A stretch of 64,000 nucleotides of DNA from Mucilaginibacter rubeus (lineage in GTDB: Bacteria > Bacteroidota > Bacteroidia > Sphingobacteriales > Sphingobacteriaceae). Positions 46,056-54,511 of the stretch are shown piece after piece. The first letter of the stretch is position 1; each line of letters starts with the position of its first letter. The notes under the pieces were generated by a model. It saw only the letters and a program-made list of their open reading frames with translations. It had not been told where the DNA came from and did not search any database. Location: contig NZ_CP043450.1 of NCBI RefSeq assembly GCF_003286415.2, positions 2,976,001 through 3,040,000 of the forward strand. Reading direction: 5' to 3'. Made by a program: the position numbers and the translations under genes.

Positions 46056-47243
46056 ATGGAAAGTGCAGCATTACTGAATGCGATCATCGAAAACGCTATT
46101 GATGGTATCATAACAATTGATGAAAGAGGGTTGATCGAATCGATCAACCCTTCTGCATGTAAACTATTTCAGTATACCCCTGCCGAAGTAACCGGCAAAA
46201 ACGTATCCATGCTGATGCCCCCACCAGATAGGAACAATCACGATGAATACATCAACAGGTACCAGAACACCGGGCGGGCACACATTATAGGTATTGGCCG
46301 TGAGGTTACGGGATTGCGAAAAGATGGTTCACAATTCCCTTTCCGCCTTGCGGTAAGCGAGGTAAAATACTCGGGGCGCAAAATATACACCGGCTTTATA
46401 CACGATATCAGCCGCGAAAAGGAAGCAGAAGAACAGCTAAAGGATTATGCGTCACACCTGGAAGATGAGGTACATGAACGTACGCAATCACTCCAACTCT
46501 CCGTAAAAGAACTTCAGCAAGCTAAAGAGGAAGTCAGCATTTCGCTCGAAAAAGAAAAAGAGTTAGGACAGTTAAAAAGCCGTTTTGTATCGATGGCATC
46601 GCACGAGTTTCGTACTCCTTTAAGTGCTGTGCAACTATCTGCCTCACTCATTGAACGATACGCGGGGCATGTGCAAAGTCAAAACATCAGCAAACACGTC
46701 AACAAGATCAAAAACGCGGTAGGCAATCTTACTACTATACTCAATGATTTCCTGTCGCACGAAAAGCTCGAGGCCGGGCGTGTTGAGGCCTCATTAACAT
46801 CTTTTGACCTGGTAAAGCTGGCAGAAGAGATCACGGAGGAAATGCAGCTGATAGCCAAAAAAGACCAGAACATCATCTATCAGCACACCGGTAGCAACAG
46901 CGGGGTTAACCTCGATTTAAACCTGCTCAAAAACTGCATTATCAACCTCATTGCCAACGCCATCAAATACTCTGGCGAAAACACTTTTATAGAGTTTAAT
47001 ACCGAGATTGGAAAAAACGGCTGTATCATTACCGTAAAAGATAACGGTATAGGCATCCCCGAAACCGATCAGAAGCATTTATTTGAAGCTTTCTTCAGGG
47101 CACACAACACGGGCAATATTCCCGGCACCGGCTTAGGCTTAAACATTGTTGCCCGCTATGCCCACCTCATGAATGGCAGCGTAGCTTTTAAAAGCAGCGT
47201 TAACAAGGGCACCATATTCACCATTTCATTTCCAGAACAATGA
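46056..47243 (+). CDS. FixL-like oxygen-sensing histidine kinase (heme PAS, cytoplasmic)
   Basis: Soluble kinase of 395 residues: one PAS domain (about 1-125), a coiled-coil linker, HisKA and ATPase. The PAS matches the heme PAS of rhizobial FixL unusually well, including MLMPPPDRNNHDEYINRY and HIIGIGREVTGLRKDGS. His62, Arg68, His76, Ile77 and Arg82 align without gaps with the B. japonicum FixL residues His200 (proximal heme ligand), Arg206, His214, Ile215 and Arg220. The phosphoacceptor is His183 in SMASHEFRTPL; the ATPase has KDNGIGIPETD and GTGLGLNIV. The stop overlaps the next start by 4 bases. Heme binding is inferred, but the residue match is strong. Confidence 0.88.
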   Translation: MESAALLNAIIENAIDGIITIDERGLIESINPSACKLFQYTPAEVTGKNVSMLMPPPDRNNHDEYINRYQNTGRAHIIGIGREVTGLRKDGSQFPFRLAVSEVKYSGRKIYTGFIHDISREKEAEEQLKDYASHLEDEVHERTQSLQLSVKELQQAKEEVSISLEKEKELGQLKSRFVSMASHEFRTPLSAVQLSASLIERYAGHVQSQNISKHVNKIKNAVGNLTTILNDFLSHEKLEAGRVEASLTSFDLVKLAEEITEEMQLIAKKDQNIIYQHTGSNSGVNLDLNLLKNCIINLIANAIKYSGENTFIEFNTEIGKNGCIITVKDNGIGIPETDQKHLFEAFFRAHNTGNIPGTGLGLNIVARYAHLMNGSVAFKSSVNKGTIFTISFPEQ

Positions 47244-48292
47244 GCAAAAAGATACTAATTATTGAAGATAACAACGATATCCGCGAAAACGTGGTTGAGA
47301 TATTGGAGCTTGCCGGCTACAGCGTATTTGAAGCCAGCAACGGCCGCACCGGGGTCGATCTGGCTTTAAAAAACATCCCGGATGTTATCTTATGCGATAT
47401 TATGATGCCGGAGTTGGATGGATACGGTGTATTGTATATGCTGAATAAAAACCCGGTCACGGCTGCCATCCCCTTTATATTTTTAACCGCCAAAGCCGAG
47501 CGGGTTGACCTGCGCAAAGGCATGGAAATGGGTGCCGACGATTACCTTACCAAGCCGTTTGATGATATGGAACTGCTGAGCGCCGTTGAAAGCCGGCTCA
47601 AAAAGAAAGAAGCTCAACAGATCTTTTACAGCCGCTCTCTCGATAATTTAAACCAGCTGTTATCTAAAAACAAAGGTCTGGCCGAATTAAAGCGAATCAT
47701 TGAAGAACGGCGCGCCCGTCAGTTCAAGAAAAACCAGGTAATTTATTATGAGGGCGATAAAGGTAACGGCCTTTACCTGGTAATAAAAGGAAGGATAAAA
47801 ACTGTAAAAATGGCCGAGGATGGCCGTGAGCTGATGACCGGAATTTATACCACCGACGAATACCTGGGCATTCATTCCCTGCTATCAAACGAAACCTATA
47901 GCGAAACGGCCACAGCACTGGAAGATAGTTTACTATGCCTTATCCCTAAAGACCAGCTGGATGAGCTATTGAATTTATACCCCGAGGTTGGACGCGAATT
48001 TATCAGGCTGCTTGCCAACAACATCCGTGATAAGGAAGAACAGTTGCTGCAACTTGCCTATCACTCCGTCAGAAAAAGAATGGCCGAAGCCATGCTGCGC
48101 CTCCATAAACAATATACCAGCGCTATCGACAGCTTTAAAATATCAAGGGAAGATTTAGCCGCTATGGCAGGCATGGCTACAGAAACGGTTAGCAGAACGC
48201 TATCCGATTTTAAAGACGAGGGCCTGATAGATAAAAAAGGCAGCGTGATCACCATCCTTGATATCAACAAGCTATCAAAGATGAGAAACTGA
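47240..48292 (+). CDS. response regulator with Crp/Fnr-type output (receiver fused to cNMP-like and winged-helix domains)
   Basis: A 350-residue fusion. The receiver (1-122) has the acidic pocket IIEDNND, phosphoacceptor Asp53 (ILCDIMMPELDG), FLTAK and LTKPFDD. A short linker leads to a Crp-like barrel at about 150-265 (VIYYEGDKGNGLYLVIKGRI) and a Crp-type winged helix at 270-345 (ISREDLAAMAGMATETVSRT). The recognition helix carries E315-x2-S318-R319, the ExxSR set FNR uses for the TGA half-site. Sites with the TGA-N6-TCA core lie ahead of nearby operons, so it is the probable activator. It joins in one chain what FixJ and FixK do separately. Confidence 0.92.
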   Translation: MSKKILIIEDNNDIRENVVEILELAGYSVFEASNGRTGVDLALKNIPDVILCDIMMPELDGYGVLYMLNKNPVTAAIPFIFLTAKAERVDLRKGMEMGADDYLTKPFDDMELLSAVESRLKKKEAQQIFYSRSLDNLNQLLSKNKGLAELKRIIEERRARQFKKNQVIYYEGDKGNGLYLVIKGRIKTVKMAEDGRELMTGIYTTDEYLGIHSLLSNETYSETATALEDSLLCLIPKDQLDELLNLYPEVGREFIRLLANNIRDKEEQLLQLAYHSVRKRMAEAMLRLHKQYTSAIDSFKISREDLAAMAGMATETVSRTLSDFKDEGLIDKKGSVITILDINKLSKMRN

Positions 48293-48354
48293 CCAGCATC
48301 ACTTTTTCTGCTGATGAGGCTCATTCCGCATGCGCGTATCCAAGCCTAATTTTA
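48290..48354 (+). promoter_or_regulatory. ldh-hemN promoter: TGA-N6-TCA site overlapping the regulator stop codon
   Basis: TGACCAGCATCACTTTT (48290-48306) begins with the TGA stop codon of the response regulator; the site itself is 48290-48301. TAATTTTA (48347-48354, 7 of 8) is the -7 candidate at 46 bases, with the ATG about 20 bases further on. Confidence 0.55.
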
Positions 48355-48374
48355 CGCTTGATAAATCATTGCAA

Positions 48375-49397
48375 ATGAAAGCGGTAGCATACAGTATCAA
48401 ACCTTTTGAAAAGGAGTTTCTGGCAAAAGCCAATCAAAAAAAACACGACATTACTTTAATATCCAACGCCCTCGGCCCAGATACAGCCGTGTTTGCCGAG
48501 GGTAAAGATGCCGTAATTGTTTTTACCAATGATGACGTGTCGGCCCCGGTAATTGAAAAGCTTGCCGGCTTTGGTGTAAAGCTCATCATCACCCGCTCAA
48601 CCGGCACCGATCATATTGATAAACAAGTAGCGGCTGCATATGGCATCAGTGTATCAAATATCCCGTCCTATTCGCCGCAGGCTATAGCTGAGCACGCGGT
48701 AGCCCTTGCATTCGCGCTAAACCGGCAAATCATCAGGGCTGATGAGCACAGTCATCATTTTGATTTCAGAAATGATGAGTTGATGGGATTTAACTTTTCA
48801 GGAAAAACAGTGGGGCTAATTGGCCTTGGCAATACGGGCAAAGCTGCAGCGAAGATCTTTGACGGCCTTGGCTGCAATGTAATTGCTTATGATCCGGCAT
48901 TCCCCGCAGACGCTCCCAATATAAAACCCGTTGCTTTGGATGAACTGCTTGCCACTGCTGATATCATTTCGCTTCATTTACCGCTTACGCCAGGCACCAA
49001 ACACTTCATCAAAAACGAAACCATCAGCCTCATGAAAAACGGGGTAATGCTGATCAACACTTCAAGAGGTGCGCTCATCCGTACTACCGATGTTATAGCG
49101 GCCCTAAAAAGTGGCAAGATTGGCTATCTGGGTTTGGATGTTTATGAATTTGAAAAGGGTTTATTTTTTGAGGATCATGAAGATGATCTTATTAAAGATC
49201 CTTTACTGCATAGCTTATTAAATTATCCCAACGTGCTGGTTACGCCGCACCAGGCCTATTTAACCAAAGAAGCCCTGCAGGAAATAGCAGACCAAACCAT
49301 CCGCAACCTTGATCAGTGGCGGCAGAACAAGTGTTCCGGCGAAGCCTGTGTATGCGCCAACAGTTGCCGGAATAATACCATCCACTCAACGCTTTAA
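48375..49397 (+). CDS. ldhA: D-lactate dehydrogenase (2-hydroxyacid dehydrogenase family) with Cys-rich tail
   Basis: A 340-residue NADH-dependent enzyme that reduces pyruvate to D-lactate, a fermentative step. Motifs are the nucleotide-binding GLIGLGNTGKAAAKIF, the catalytic Arg in INTSRGALI, FFEDH (Glu region) and PHQAYLTKEA (catalytic His). The last 21 residues are unusual: Cys320, Cys325, Cys327 and Cys331 (CSGEACVCANSC), possibly a metal or redox site. The ATG at 48375 fits the family N-terminus (MKAVAYSIKPFEKEF); an ATG at 48330 would place the -7 element inside the gene. It is 11 bases ahead of hemN and forms an operon with it. Confidence 0.88.
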   Translation: MKAVAYSIKPFEKEFLAKANQKKHDITLISNALGPDTAVFAEGKDAVIVFTNDDVSAPVIEKLAGFGVKLIITRSTGTDHIDKQVAAAYGISVSNIPSYSPQAIAEHAVALAFALNRQIIRADEHSHHFDFRNDELMGFNFSGKTVGLIGLGNTGKAAAKIFDGLGCNVIAYDPAFPADAPNIKPVALDELLATADIISLHLPLTPGTKHFIKNETISLMKNGVMLINTSRGALIRTTDVIAALKSGKIGYLGLDVYEFEKGLFFEDHEDDLIKDPLLHSLLNYPNVLVTPHQAYLTKEALQEIADQTIRNLDQWRQNKCSGEACVCANSCRNNTIHSTL

Positions 49398-49408
49398 GAT
49401 TTCAGATC

Positions 49409-50770
49409 ATGGAACAATCACTTACAGCCAAATACAATGTGGCTGCTCCCCGCTACACCAGTTACCCAACCATGCCTTATTGGGATACCGATGTATTTAG
49501 TAATGACGAATGGGTAAAAACGGTAAAACGCTCCTTTATAGAAAGTAACACGCGGGATGGTATCAGTATATACATCCACTTACCTTTTTGCGAAAACCTG
49601 TGCACATACTGCGGCTGCAATACACGTATCACCAAAAATCACCGGGTTGAGGAACCGTACATTAAAGCCTTGCTACTGGAATGGGCTATGTACAAGAACA
49701 TCTTTGGTAAGAAGCCCCTCATCCGCGAAATTCATCTTGGCGGCGGTACTCCCACATTCTTTAGTCCGGCAAATCTTAAAGCGCTGATCAGCGCTATTTT
49801 GCTTAATGCAGATATCCATCCGGATGCAAACTTTAGCTTTGAAGCTCATCCGGCCAATACTACGGTTGATCATTTACAGGTTTTGTATGATCTTGGTTTC
49901 CGAAGGTTGAGCCTGGGCCTCCAGGATTTCGACCCTAAAGTTCAGTTTATCATCAACCGCCATCAAACCATAGAACAGATTCAAGCTGTTACCGGCCAGG
50001 CACGCCGTATTGGTTATACATCAATCAACTATGATCTTATTTACGGCTTGCCCTTGCAAACCTTACCCGGTTTAGCAGAAACTATGCAACAGGTTGCCGG
50101 ATTAATGCCCGACAGAATAGCTTTTTACAGCTACGCGCACGTACCATGGATAAAACCCGGCCAGCGCCGGTTTACAGAAAAAGACTTGCCCGATGCAAAG
50201 CTTAAGGCTAAGTTATATGAGGTAGGCCGGTCTCTGCTAAAACACTACGGCTACATTGAAATAGGTATGGATCATTTTGCCCTCCCGGGCGATGAATTGC
50301 TTTTGGCTGAACAAAACGGTAACCTCCACCGTAATTTTATGGGATATACCCATCAGCACACACAGCTATTGATTGGTTTAGGGGTATCCTCTATTAGCGA
50401 TTCGCAATATGCTTTCGCCCAAAACGTAAAAACAGTTGAGGAATACCTGGGGCTTGTAAAAAATGGCGAGCTACCAGTTTTTAAAGGTCATATCTTAACC
50501 AATGATGATATGATCATCCGCAGGCATATTCAGGATATCATGTGTACAGGCCAAACCACCTGGAACCATCATACAGAACCCTGTGAGCCGTTGCTTGAAG
50601 GCATTGAACGCCTGCAACCCTTAGCCGACGATGGACTGATAGAACTCAACTCATGGGGCTTGAAGGTTACTCCAACAGGCAAGAACTTTTTACGCAATAT
50701 TTGTATGGCTATTGATGCCCGGCTATGGGCAAATAAACCTGCTACGCAGTTATTTAGTATGGCGATATGA
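49409..50770 (+). CDS. hemN: oxygen-independent coproporphyrinogen III oxidase
   Basis: Radical SAM enzyme of 453 residues that makes protoporphyrinogen for heme when oxygen is scarce. The cluster motif is Cys61-x3-Cys65-x2-Cys68 (HLPFCENLCTYCGC), followed by EIHLGGGTPTFF, the family block SLGLQDFDPKVQ, NYDLIYGLP, and FYSYAHVPW. Heme supply under low oxygen is needed for the cbb3 oxidase encoded next. It is in an operon with D-lactate dehydrogenase behind a TGA-N6-TCA promoter and ends at a hairpin terminator. Confidence 0.95.
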   Translation: MEQSLTAKYNVAAPRYTSYPTMPYWDTDVFSNDEWVKTVKRSFIESNTRDGISIYIHLPFCENLCTYCGCNTRITKNHRVEEPYIKALLLEWAMYKNIFGKKPLIREIHLGGGTPTFFSPANLKALISAILLNADIHPDANFSFEAHPANTTVDHLQVLYDLGFRRLSLGLQDFDPKVQFIINRHQTIEQIQAVTGQARRIGYTSINYDLIYGLPLQTLPGLAETMQQVAGLMPDRIAFYSYAHVPWIKPGQRRFTEKDLPDAKLKAKLYEVGRSLLKHYGYIEIGMDHFALPGDELLLAEQNGNLHRNFMGYTHQHTQLLIGLGVSSISDSQYAFAQNVKTVEEYLGLVKNGELPVFKGHILTNDDMIIRRHIQDIMCTGQTTWNHHTEPCEPLLEGIERLQPLADDGLIELNSWGLKVTPTGKNFLRNICMAIDARLWANKPATQLFSMAI

Positions 50771-50823
50771 TTATTCTAAAAAGCTACAATTGATGGTAAT
50801 TTAAAGACCGGCCATCTCCAGCA

Positions 50824-50858
50824 CGTCATTGCTTCGTACCTCGCAATGACGCTTTTTT
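50824..50858. terminator. REP-like hairpin acting as terminator between hemN and the cco cluster
   Basis: CGTCATTGC (50824-50832) pairs perfectly with GCAATGACG (50843-50851), followed by CTTTTTT. On the minus strand the element resembles the short dispersed repeat of the GTCATTGCGAGG...GAAGCAATGAC type that I recall from many bacterial genomes, including Bacteroidota. Confidence 0.7.
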
Positions 50859-50902
50859 GTGTATAAATAATTCCTTAAATTAATAATAGACGTTATTATT
50901 CC

Positions 50903-51595
50903 TCACCTGCATACCCCAATACCCGATGATTGCTTTGCTGGACTCAAATAAGGGATATTCAAATTTAATCCCCGCAAAATAAACCAGAACCCAAGGCAAA
51001 CCATCATATAAGGCATTATCTTGTTGATCCTGCGCCTTATCGCCGGCCCAACAAAACCTGAGCTAACCGTAGCAGCAAGCATCAGCGGAAAAGTTCCTGT
51101 TCCAAACCAAAACATGTAAGCTGCAGCATCTGCAGGCGAAGGACTGTTAACCGCTCCCACCAGCGCCAGGTAGACAAAGCCACAAGGTAAAAAGCCGTTT
51201 AGCAAACCAATAACCAAATGACCGGCTTTATGCTTCAAGGCATATTGCAGCAGTTTGTTAATAGGCGATAATATAGCAGGAAACCCTTTCATTTGCGATA
51301 ACCGGCGCAGTTTAAATAAACGAGAGAGACCGGCCATAATAATAAGCGCGCCGCTCAGTAAACTTATCCCCTGCTGCAAACCGTAAAGCCACAATTGTTT
51401 ACCAACCAAACCAATCAACAATCCTAAAAACGTATAGGTGATTATCCTGCCAATGTTATACAACACTTTATCGATTACAATAAGCCACCAGCGGTTTTGC
51501 GACACGGGGACGGCAAAGGCAAGCGGTCCGCACATACCTATACAATGTACACTGCCAAACAGCCCGATAAAAAATGCTATCTCGTTATTGCTCAT
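50903..51595 (-). CDS. sulfite exporter TauE/SafE-like membrane protein of the cco cluster
   Basis: A 230-residue membrane protein with about six helices. The first carries FGSVHCIGMCGPLAFAV, a Cys-x3-Cys motif, and a later helix holds GLLNGFLPCGFVY. This DsbD/CcdA-like subgroup is often encoded with cbb3 oxidase genes and is thought to help copper handling or assembly. It overlaps the ccoH stop by 4 bases and is the last gene of the operon. The copper role is family knowledge, not shown here. Confidence 0.85.
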   Translation of the reverse strand: MSNNEIAFFIGLFGSVHCIGMCGPLAFAVPVSQNRWWLIVIDKVLYNIGRIITYTFLGLLIGLVGKQLWLYGLQQGISLLSGALIIMAGLSRLFKLRRLSQMKGFPAILSPINKLLQYALKHKAGHLVIGLLNGFLPCGFVYLALVGAVNSPSPADAAAYMFWFGTGTFPLMLAATVSSGFVGPAIRRRINKIMPYMMVCLGFWFILRGLNLNIPYLSPAKQSSGIGVCR

Positions 51596-52029
51596 TTTTT
51601 AATATATACCTCCTTATGGTATAAGTATGATTTTTTACCGCTTTCCCATTCAAATGTCAATTGCCATGGGCCTTTGGCAACGTCTTTTAACTCAATTTCA
51701 AAAAGTTTATCGTCCTTGCTATCAAGCTCAAACGATCTGTCCAAAGCTTTATCAGATGGTCGCATAAAACTTACCTTTCCGGTTATAGGTTCGCTAAAAG
51801 TTATCATAAGCCGGTCGGCACTTTGTGATATGGCAGGTTCTGCATGATCTTTACTTACCTGTTCCTCGCGGTCATGATCTTTATTGAAACTCAATCCTTT
51901 TTCATAATACTGATGATCATAGTCATCAGCCGGTGCGTTGAACATATAGATACACATGCTTAGGATAAACAGCATAAATGCCGCCATTCCTGCTATAATT
52001 CCTTTTCCCCAATTCATTTGCTTAATCAT
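51592..52029 (-). CDS. ccoH: FixH/CcoH cbb3 assembly protein
   Basis: A 145-residue single-pass membrane protein. A transmembrane helix is at about 10-32 (GIIAGMAAFMLFILSMCIYM), followed by a periplasmic FixH domain with DYDHQYYEKGLSFNKDHD and the end GPWQLTFEWESGKKSYLYHK. FixH helps assembly of cbb3 oxidase. The start at 52029 overlaps ccoG by 8 bases; Met5 at 52017 would also work. Confidence 0.88.
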   Translation of the reverse strand: MIKQMNWGKGIIAGMAAFMLFILSMCIYMFNAPADDYDHQYYEKGLSFNKDHDREEQVSKDHAEPAISQSADRLMITFSEPITGKVSFMRPSDKALDRSFELDSKDDKLFEIELKDVAKGPWQLTFEWESGKKSYLYHKEVYIKK

Positions 52030-53395
52030 TTACTGGTCCTATAAAATTGGTGCTCACTGTTTGGATAACCCGCTTATCGGCCACCAGCTGTAACCGGATC
52101 TTTGTTTTGGCGGTATGGATATGTGATGCGGGCAGCATAACAAAAAATACCGTCTTCTCCGTTCCGCCCCGGGTAACTACAGCAGGTGCTTGGATATATT
52201 TTATTTGGATAGAAGGGTCATCGGTCACAATAGTTATGCGTTTGTTTTTATCGGTTTTATTGATGATCTCGGCATTATAAATATTGCTGATATAGCCGCC
52301 GGGCTGTTGTTGATAGAGCATACCCGCACTTCGCATAACCGTCATATCCATATCGCTGCGACTAAAAATAAAATAGCTTAATACACCAACCAGAACAGTG
52401 ATTACAGCAGTATAAGCCATCATCCTGCCGGTAAAAGTTGGCTTCTCTTTAAGCCTGATCATATTTTCGGAGAAATAGCCTATCAGGTTGCGGGGCTTGC
52501 CTATTTTATCCATCACCTGGTCACAGGCGTCAATGCAGGCGGTGCAGTTAATACATTCTATTTGTGTTCCCTTACGGATATCGATCCCGGTAGGACAAAC
52601 CGCCACACACAAACTGCAATCAACACAATCGCCTTTCAAATTAAAAGGATCGGCAGCCTTGTTCAATTTCCCCCGAGGTTCGCCGCGTAAATCATCATAG
52701 GCCACAACAAGTGTGTGCTGATCTATCAAAACACTCTGCAGCCTGCCGTAAGGGCATATCAATGTACAAACCAGCTCACGCACCTGGCTATAAACCAGGT
52801 AAAACACCAAGGTAAACACCCAGATACTGGCAAGGCCAACCCAATGCTGTGTAATTGGCTCTATTATGATCCGGATCAAATTTTCGCTACCGATGATATA
52901 AGCCAAAAAAGTATTGGCTATCAGGAATGATACCAGTATAAACAAAGCATGTTTGAGCGTTTTCTTCGTGATCTTTTCCTTAGTCCAGGGGCCGGCATCC
53001 AGTTTTTTACGTTTATTGGCGTCGCCCTCAATCATGATCTCAATTTTACGAAAAACCATCTCCATAAAAATGGTTTGCGGACAAATCCAACCGCAAAATA
53101 TCCGGCCGAAAGCTATGGTAAACACCACAATGCAAACCAGGAAAACCAACGAAGCCAGCGCGAACAGAAAAATATCCTGAGGCCAAAATACCTGGCCCAA
53201 CAGCACAAAATGCCGGTTCATAAAATCAAGCAGCAACAACGGCTGCCCGCCGATACGTAAAAATGGTCCGCTGAAAAAGAAGATGAGATAAAAATAACTC
53301 AGCCAGCTTCTCCATTTATAAAACCTGCCCTTACGCACCAACGGATACATCCATTGCCGCTTTTTGCTTTCCTTACCCTCCAGTAATCCTTCCAT
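52022..53395 (-). CDS. ccoG: CcoG cupric-reductase-type cbb3 assembly ferredoxin
   Basis: Membrane iron-sulfur protein of 457 residues with several helices in the first 200 residues and one near 330. Two ferredoxin-type clusters are marked by CVDCSLCVAVCPTGIDI and IECINCTACIDACDQ; an earlier membrane motif is FCGWICPQT. A C-terminal Ig-like domain (FFVMLPASHIHTAKTKI) closes it. CcoG reduces copper for the oxidase. It starts 21 bases after ccoP. Confidence 0.93.
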   Translation of the reverse strand: MEGLLEGKESKKRQWMYPLVRKGRFYKWRSWLSYFYLIFFFSGPFLRIGGQPLLLLDFMNRHFVLLGQVFWPQDIFLFALASLVFLVCIVVFTIAFGRIFCGWICPQTIFMEMVFRKIEIMIEGDANKRKKLDAGPWTKEKITKKTLKHALFILVSFLIANTFLAYIIGSENLIRIIIEPITQHWVGLASIWVFTLVFYLVYSQVRELVCTLICPYGRLQSVLIDQHTLVVAYDDLRGEPRGKLNKAADPFNLKGDCVDCSLCVAVCPTGIDIRKGTQIECINCTACIDACDQVMDKIGKPRNLIGYFSENMIRLKEKPTFTGRMMAYTAVITVLVGVLSYFIFSRSDMDMTVMRSAGMLYQQQPGGYISNIYNAEIINKTDKNKRITIVTDDPSIQIKYIQAPAVVTRGGTEKTVFFVMLPASHIHTAKTKIRLQLVADKRVIQTVSTNFIGPVND

Positions 53396-53416
53396 TATTT
53401 TAATAATAACATTGCG

Positions 53417-54316
53417 CTACGCCTTTTTTGTTGCTTTAGCATCATCATCACTTTCCTTTTCGCCCTGGGCCTCTTTCGCACCCGCGGGGTTAGTACCGTG
53501 TAATGATTTGATGTAATTTGCCACATCCGAGATCTGTTTAGGCGATAATTGCTTCTCCCAGGTTGGCATACCCTTAGCCTGTACACCGTATTTAATAGTC
53601 TTAAATACATCATTAATTTTGCCGCCGTGCAGCCAGTAATCATCAGTAAGATTAGGGCCAACAACTCCCTGCGCATGATCGCCGTGGCAAGGCACACAAT
53701 TTTGCTTAAATATCACCTGCCCCGCGGCCACTACTCCCGGTTCAGCATCTAACTTCACGGTATTTTCATCGACACGATTGGCGGCTTTACTCAAGTAAGC
53801 TTTCTTTGCAATATCCGCCTGCGCCATTTCGGTACTATACTCCTCGTATTGCAGCTGCCCGAAATGAAAAACGTGATAGTTAAGTATGTATCCAACTGCG
53901 AAAATGATAGTGGCATAAAATAGGTATGAGAACCAGGCAGGTATCGGGTTATCCAATTCCTGGATGCCATCGTAATCATGCGCAATAAGCAGTTCTTTCT
54001 CCTCGGCAAGTGGCCTTAATGAAAGCAGCTTGTTCCAAACCTCAGTCTTGGGTTTCTTAACTTTTTTAGCGGGAGCCAATTCAGCGGCTATCTGCTCTTC
54101 AGTATACCCCTGCGATTTAAGTACCACCCTTGCGAGCACTTTAAAGGTTTTGAGCAATACCAGCATGGCTACAACAAATAGTAACAGCATACCAACTATG
54201 ATCCAGTAAGCTATTTCATTCTGCAGATCGTCGGGGATCAGATTATCGGCAACCGCCATACCGGGTTGCATCAATAACATAAACGGTATTAGAAATAATA
54301 TGCGGTAATGTTTCAT
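53417..54316 (-). CDS. ccoP: CcoP subunit of cbb3 oxidase, single heme c
   Basis: A 299-residue membrane-anchored cytochrome c subunit. A signal-like first helix, a second helix at about 34-56 and a third at about 125-147 (IPAWFSYLFYATIIFAVGYI) precede one cytochrome c domain with CVPCH at 207-211 and a Met ligand in AKGMPTW. Proteobacterial CcoP has two hemes c; one is usual in Bacteroidota. The tail is rich in Lys and Asp. It overlaps ccoQ by 4 bases. Confidence 0.92.
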   Translation of the reverse strand: MKHYRILFLIPFMLLMQPGMAVADNLIPDDLQNEIAYWIIVGMLLLFVVAMLVLLKTFKVLARVVLKSQGYTEEQIAAELAPAKKVKKPKTEVWNKLLSLRPLAEEKELLIAHDYDGIQELDNPIPAWFSYLFYATIIFAVGYILNYHVFHFGQLQYEEYSTEMAQADIAKKAYLSKAANRVDENTVKLDAEPGVVAAGQVIFKQNCVPCHGDHAQGVVGPNLTDDYWLHGGKINDVFKTIKYGVQAKGMPTWEKQLSPKQISDVANYIKSLHGTNPAGAKEAQGEKESDDDAKATKKA

Positions 54317-54504
54317 AACTGATAAGGATTAAATGATTCACCAATGCCATCTTCCAACGGCAAATCGCTCATGTGGTCGATATGTTGTTTCCTGAGGCGG
54401 ATGAGCAACACAGATACAACAATAAAAAACACCAGGAATATGGCTAATGAAAACAGCAGGTACACCTGGGTACCGTTAACGCTTTCTGTAAATTGTTTAA
54501 ACAT
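54313..54504 (-). CDS. ccoQ: CcoQ/FixQ small subunit of cbb3 oxidase
   Basis: A 63-residue single-helix protein (VYLLFSLAIFLVFFIVVSVL) with the charged exit RLRKQHIDHM and an acidic tail. Position between ccoNO (7-base gap) and ccoP (4-base overlap) and size fit CcoQ, which stabilises the oxidase. Confidence 0.85.
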   Translation of the reverse strand: MFKQFTESVNGTQVYLLFSLAIFLVFFIVVSVLLIRLRKQHIDHMSDLPLEDGIGESFNPYQL

Positions 54505-54511
54505 GGCTATT

